Source: Nymphaea colorata
Lineage: Eukaryota; Streptophyta; Magnoliopsida; Nymphaeales; Nymphaeaceae
Direction: 5' to 3'
Length of the DNA stretch: 64,000 nt
Assembly (NCBI RefSeq): GCF_008831285.2
Contig: NC_045143.1
Span: 1,213,503-1,277,502 of the forward strand
Below, one piece after another: positions 60,801 through 64,000 of this stretch. Made by a program: the position numbers and the translations under genes. Below the pieces are notes generated by a model that saw only the letters and a list, made by a program, of their open reading frames with translations, was not told the origin of the DNA and did not search any database. Numbering within the stretch: the stretch's first letter is position 1; each line of letters opens with the position of its first letter.

Positions 60801-62352
60801 AATATTCGGTAGAGGTGGATTTGATTTATCAACTGCAATCCTTGTCCTTCTTTGGACTAACTCCTTCATGAATGGGTCATGTAGATAGGTGTTTTTTTTT
60901 TATGTAAATAGATGATGACATGCATCATTAACCACCATCTCGTTGCCCAATCAAAGGCAACTTATATGTAGTCTACCTCATAGATGTAGATTACAGAATG
61001 AACATGTTGTAATTCTTTTAAACAAGTTTAGCTGCCTGTATTGACGTGTAGGATCATCAAATTTTCTTGTCGATCCAGCCATAGTCAATTGTAAGTCAAA
61101 TATTGACAAAAGAAAACAAAAATTGATGGTCATGTAACAAACTTTTTGTTAAAAAATGGTAAAAGTCAAAGTTCTTATAATTTTGACAATGAAGAATGTG
61201 AAAGCTTCTACATTTGACACAGAATCAGTTCCCCAGACATGAAGTGAGAACCTGGCATTCCCCAGACACGAAGTGAGAACCTGGTGTTTTTCTCCTCAAA
61301 CACAAGAGCACCTTCACAGATAACTCTTGAGAGTGTATTGAGTTCAGGAGCAAGGGACTTCAAATTCCTAAAATTGGAAAAGTGCGTTTAGAGTTTAGAC
61401 CCCTTTTTCCAGGACATCTTTATTGCATGATATGGACTGCGTTATATGTGGTACAAGTACCTATAATACGATACAGGTGTTTCACTTGTACCTACTTTAC
61501 GGCCCTAAAACTAGCTTTGGAGGTGTACCTCTTGGTCTTCCCAATACGTTATGTAACATAATGTATCATATGATACTTTACATTATGTATTACACTGGTA
61601 AGGCCTGATGTACTTTTTATAAGGTGGCGTTCTGCATAAACTAAGGTAATACAGGCAGTTTTATACTTCCAAAAACTTTTGCATTGTCAATGCTGCGTAT
61701 TGCTATGTCCTTCCACTTGGAGGGTGCATAAATGACTAATGATTGCTGAACTACTATGGCCCAAGTTTTAGGTCTTGCACAAGCAAAGCATGGATGTAAT
61801 AAGATGATATATGTTATTCAGTCTCAGAAACTCTTAAACCAAATATACTTGGACCCTAATTCTAAGCATGATATGATGTGTGTACAGAAAAAAATAGTAA
61901 AACTATCATCTTTCCTGTGTTCTTTAACATCTCCTGGGTTGTCAGCCCCACCATTTTGAGAGAAAACTTGTAATGAAACTCCTGTTCTACAGTAAGGTGT
62001 GAATGAACTTTTCTTTTACAACAGAATGCTGTTTTCTATTATGTTACTATAGTTAGTTTGTGCATTTAATGTCTTGATCATGATTATGTTTGGTGGTGTT
62101 ATCATATGTGTTCAAATATAGGATTTGTTGACCCAAGTTAGTGCTGAGACTGATCCTGTTGCCCTTCTGCCAAAAGTTATCTCGCTTTTGTATTTGCAGG
62201 TCAGTATCTTGTGTGGTTAATGCTTGACGTAATGTTTTTCTTTTTGTTAGAAAACTTTTAGGAATCTTATAAAATGTTTCTGATGCTAGGTGTATAATAA
62301 AGTCCTGCAAGCACCTGGAAGGGCCATATCTGCTGCAGTGTCTAAATTGAAG
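48860..62352 (+). CDS. UFL1: E3 UFM1-protein ligase 1 (UFL1), 18 exons visible, 3' end outside
   Basis: Exons: 48860-49033, 51307-51618, 52147-52413, 52497-52544, 55068-55133, 55230-55333, 55944-56037, 56167-56223, 56733-57156, 57252-57406, 57731-57796, 57935-58003, 58325-58417, 58565-58630, 59174-59220, 59304-59367, 62122-62199, 62290-62352. They join in frame into 749 codons. The protein follows Arabidopsis UFL1 (At3g46220, about 793 residues): MDQELVELQRQFE, LIELADTIGVDLYHVERQA, LQECSQIALAELAAQL, GRLEGGQLYTPSYIARV, GSLRAGMHWTPA, IDSLSVLPSFFG, a Lys/Ser-rich linker (residues about 375-510), KALDLFEDD, HRHLLRTMGAS, KKLDKKLERTMLHSYRK and LQAPGRAISAA. UFL1 has no RING or HECT domain. It acts with UFC1 and DDRGK1 at the ER to attach UFM1, notably to ribosomal RPL26, in ER stress and ribosome quality control. 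About 60 C-terminal residues are expected beyond the window, past a copia insertion. The exon 1 donor (CTC|GTACTC) is weak but no better one is nearby. Confidence 0.93.
49970..50365. repeat. Dispersed intronic repeat, copy A (UFL1 intron 1)
   Basis: It shares its full order of words with 53505-53815: cacatgggt, ggtgc(a/t)a(g)gcattttc, tgtgtgtgtgt, aaataa(a/g)cacatatat, attcataaa(a/c)tatagatta, ctaaaatatacc, ctagaatata and catgtccagc(c/t)gtgt, ending near atatgacatagg. It contains a TA microsatellite at 50215-50249. The repeat class is unknown. Confidence 0.75.
51967..52047. repeat. (CT)n-(TA)n compound microsatellite, UFL1 intron 2
   Basis: About 20 bp of CT runs directly into about 60 bp of TA, roughly 100 bp before exon 3. 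Confidence 0.95.
52761..53205 (-). mobile_element. Second TRIM copy, diverged, in UFL1 intron 4 (fossil)
   Basis: The internal words line up with the TRIM at 36066-36491: cttaagaacatgtgtccgtgc, gtgttgaac and gactttgatttcgac for the primer-binding-site region. They are followed by tgtaacaactc and then LTR-like ccccttaaaaagttt and tataaacccctaaagatttc. A left LTR-like part contains tttataagtccttcaa. It is much more diverged than the first copy, non-coding, and old. Confidence 0.5.
53409..53488. repeat. Tandem repeat, 2 x 40 bp
   Basis: tactttcctctgttttatgt begins each of two near-identical 40-bp units at 53409 and 53449, inside UFL1 intron 4. Confidence 0.9.
53505..53815. repeat. Dispersed intronic repeat, copy B (UFL1 intron 4)
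   Basis: Same family and orientation as 49970-50365. It lacks the TA tract of copy A and is shorter. The two copies sit in introns of one gene 3.5 kb apart. Confidence 0.75.
57822..57868. repeat. (TA)n microsatellite, UFL1 intron 11
   Basis: An uninterrupted TA tract of about 46 bp, about 25 bp after exon 11's donor in a 138-bp intron. Its length could vary between individuals. Confidence 0.9.
61229..61286. repeat. Tandem repeat, 2 x 29 bp
   Basis: ttccccagacatgaagtgag and ttccccagacacgaagtgag begin the two units, in UFL1 intron 16. Confidence 0.9.
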
Positions 62353-63350
62353 GTTAGGGTTTTCTATATCCACGAAAAACTGCAATTACCACAGTATGCA
62401 TTCAGAATGTTGTAGCCAGAATTTTTCCTTTTACACATTGCTAATGTTTGCAAGGTTCCACCTTCCTTAGTTATGTTGAACTATTTAGTTTATAGGAAGA
62501 AATTAACTAGGCAAATGTAACTTTAAAGTAAACCAAATGAATTCATTGTAATATTGGGGACTTGGTTCCTTAACTTATTTATTGCAATGTATAATAATTA
62601 GAAACTTAATAACGAACTATCGGTAGAATGTTTCACTGGTTGAACACTTCTTTCTATATGCACGCCCAGTTTGCCTTAGAGGTGTCAATATTTTGACACC
62701 CTTGTGTAGTTCTTTTGGAAATTTGATGCTTAGAAAAGAGCATGTCATCAAAGTCCTTTCTGTGATGCTGTTCATCCATGTCCTTCACCGGCATTTCATG
62801 CATTCCTATATTTTCCAAGCAATGGTCCATATAACACGGTAAATGTTATTTGACTAGCCAAGTTTGGAATGTGAGTGCTGTTGGCTGGGTTTGGCTAACC
62901 AATTGCTTGAGTGGCAAAAGTTAATCTGAAGGCTTATGATAGCCCAGTTTCAACTCTAGTTATTTCCTCTATACCTTTGTGGATATCCCAGCAGCCATGG
63001 GGTTCTTTAGCTCAGCACAGTTTTATGAATTACATTGCAAATTGTGACAATGTCTATATATTTTTCTTTTTCTTCACAAAAGAAAAAGAGAAATAAGAAA
63101 CCCACGATTGTGAGCCTGTGCTACTACAGATGCTGATTTTGTTCAACATGCTTATTTCTCTAACTTGGTGTGCTAGTGCAGATGTTGTGTCATATATTAA
63201 TACTCAAAGATGATTCTCCTGGTTATGGATGAGTTCTTCAAAAGGGTTTCAAATGCAGCATCTACTAAACTGCTAGCTTTCCAGACAACAACTGCTAGCA
63301 TAATTGTTCCATATCTGCTCTTGGTTGTGGTACGAGTAGGACAAACTTCT

Positions 63351-64000
63351 TGTAAATCAGGCCCAAATTAGGCAAATACTTCAAGAATATCACTCTTGAA
63401 TCTCCCACTAGCTCAACAAGGCAACACACAAGAGTCCTCTAACAAGAGGATAAAGAAAATATATTGATCTTCAGCCAAACAAGGCAAAAACTACAAGATG
63501 TGGCTTAACGAGCCATACATTAAAAGGGGACAACAGTCCCTTATTTATAATACAAGGGAAGAAGAGAGGAGGAGAGGAAATGGCTGTTGGGCCATTTCCA
63601 ACGGCTAGAATTCTAGCCGTTGGAGAGAGGCCCAACAGCTATTTCCTCTCTTAACTAATAATAAAGGTGAAAAAAAGAAATAGAAAAATACATAAAAGAA
63701 AATGAAAAATTACAAGTATGACCTAGGTACCCTAAAATATACACATATCTATCTATGTAAGATATATATTAGCACACTAATATATGTAATGTACATGCAC
63801 ATAGATATATATATATATATAGGAATACATACATTCTAACATCCCCCCTCAAACTTACGGTGTGATAACCGAAAGTTTGCCAAGGAGAAATTGAAACCTC
63901 GCAGCAGCAAGAGCCTTGGTAAAGAAATCTCCTAGTTGATATTCAGAGGGAACATAGGAGAGATCTATGTTTTTCTGAAGGAACTCTTCACGAACATAAT
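63351..64000 (-). mobile_element. Ty1-copia LTR retrotransposon, 3' part (fossil), continues past the window
   Basis: Read on the minus strand, the right edge encodes the end of a copia RNase H (DLSYVPSEYQLGDFFTKALA). A polypurine tract TGAGGGGGGA follows, and then the 3' LTR starting TGTTAGAATG at 63841. A promoter-like TATAAATAAGGG lies near 63540-63550. The LTR end is placed at 63351 (TGTAAATCAG on the plus strand) by its TG...CA shape, giving about 491 bp. That end is uncertain because the other LTR is outside the window. The element lies antisense in a UFL1 intron. The visible part gives no firm verdict on whether the whole is intact. Confidence 0.8.

Overview
The window is nuclear DNA of a flowering plant. 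Introns are GT-AG (one looks GC-AG), and there are two plant-type tRNA-Gly(TCC) genes. The proteins belong to plant families: EXO70, pectate-lyase-like, KCS, a DYW-class PPR protein, ankyrin-PGG proteins and UFL1. AT-rich intergenic DNA is full of TA microsatellites, MITEs, SINE-like pieces, TRIM elements and Ty1-copia remains. GC-rich genes with few introns (EXO70, KCS, SDR, PPR) lie beside AT-rich genes with many introns (UFL1). That contrast recalls monocots or an early-diverging angiosperm, but the species cannot be fixed from this sequence.

Layout. 1-832 (+): C-terminal half of an EXO70 exocyst subunit. 1618-1689 (-): tRNA-Gly(TCC). 2420-5300 (-): five-exon cytosolic-type pectate-lyase-like gene, read exon by exon to a 326-residue protein. 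5.3-14.2 kb: gene-poor, with a SINE-like piece whose pol III A box is repeated three times, a 428-bp hAT MITE with a perfect 8-bp target duplication, and a CACTA-like end. 14263-15651 (+): intronless 3-ketoacyl-CoA synthase. 17716-17787 (+): second, identical tRNA-Gly(TCC). 19617-22118 (-): intronless DYW PPR protein that closely resembles CRR22. 24022-28881 (+): ITN1-like ankyrin-PGG membrane protein (3 exons, 576 aa). 31926-34400 (+): SDR110C-type short-chain dehydrogenase (2 exons, 273 aa). 34.4-42.9 kb: repeat-rich, with a TRIM, a diverged 330-bp direct repeat, a SINE-like piece and a 160-bp TA tract. 42895-47567 (+): second ankyrin-PGG gene (3 exons, 538 aa), closest to Arabidopsis At5g02620. 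48860-62352 (+): first 18 coding exons (749 codons) of the UFM1 ligase UFL1. Its 3' end lies beyond the window, and a Ty1-copia element begins in the following intron and runs off the right edge.

The genes are an ordinary eukaryotic mixture, not an operon or pathway. The only clear relationship among neighbours is the pair of ankyrin-PGG genes. They have the same strand, the same intron phases and a middle exon of exactly 410 nt in both, which points to an old duplication with the SDR gene between them. I found no convincing undescribed multi-gene system. The most distinctive observations are the triplicated A-box SINE next to the hAT MITE, two diverged copies of one TRIM family, a repeat family shared by two UFL1 introns, and the probable GC-AG intron. 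All calls come from reading the sequence and from remembered family sequences; no alignment or search was run.
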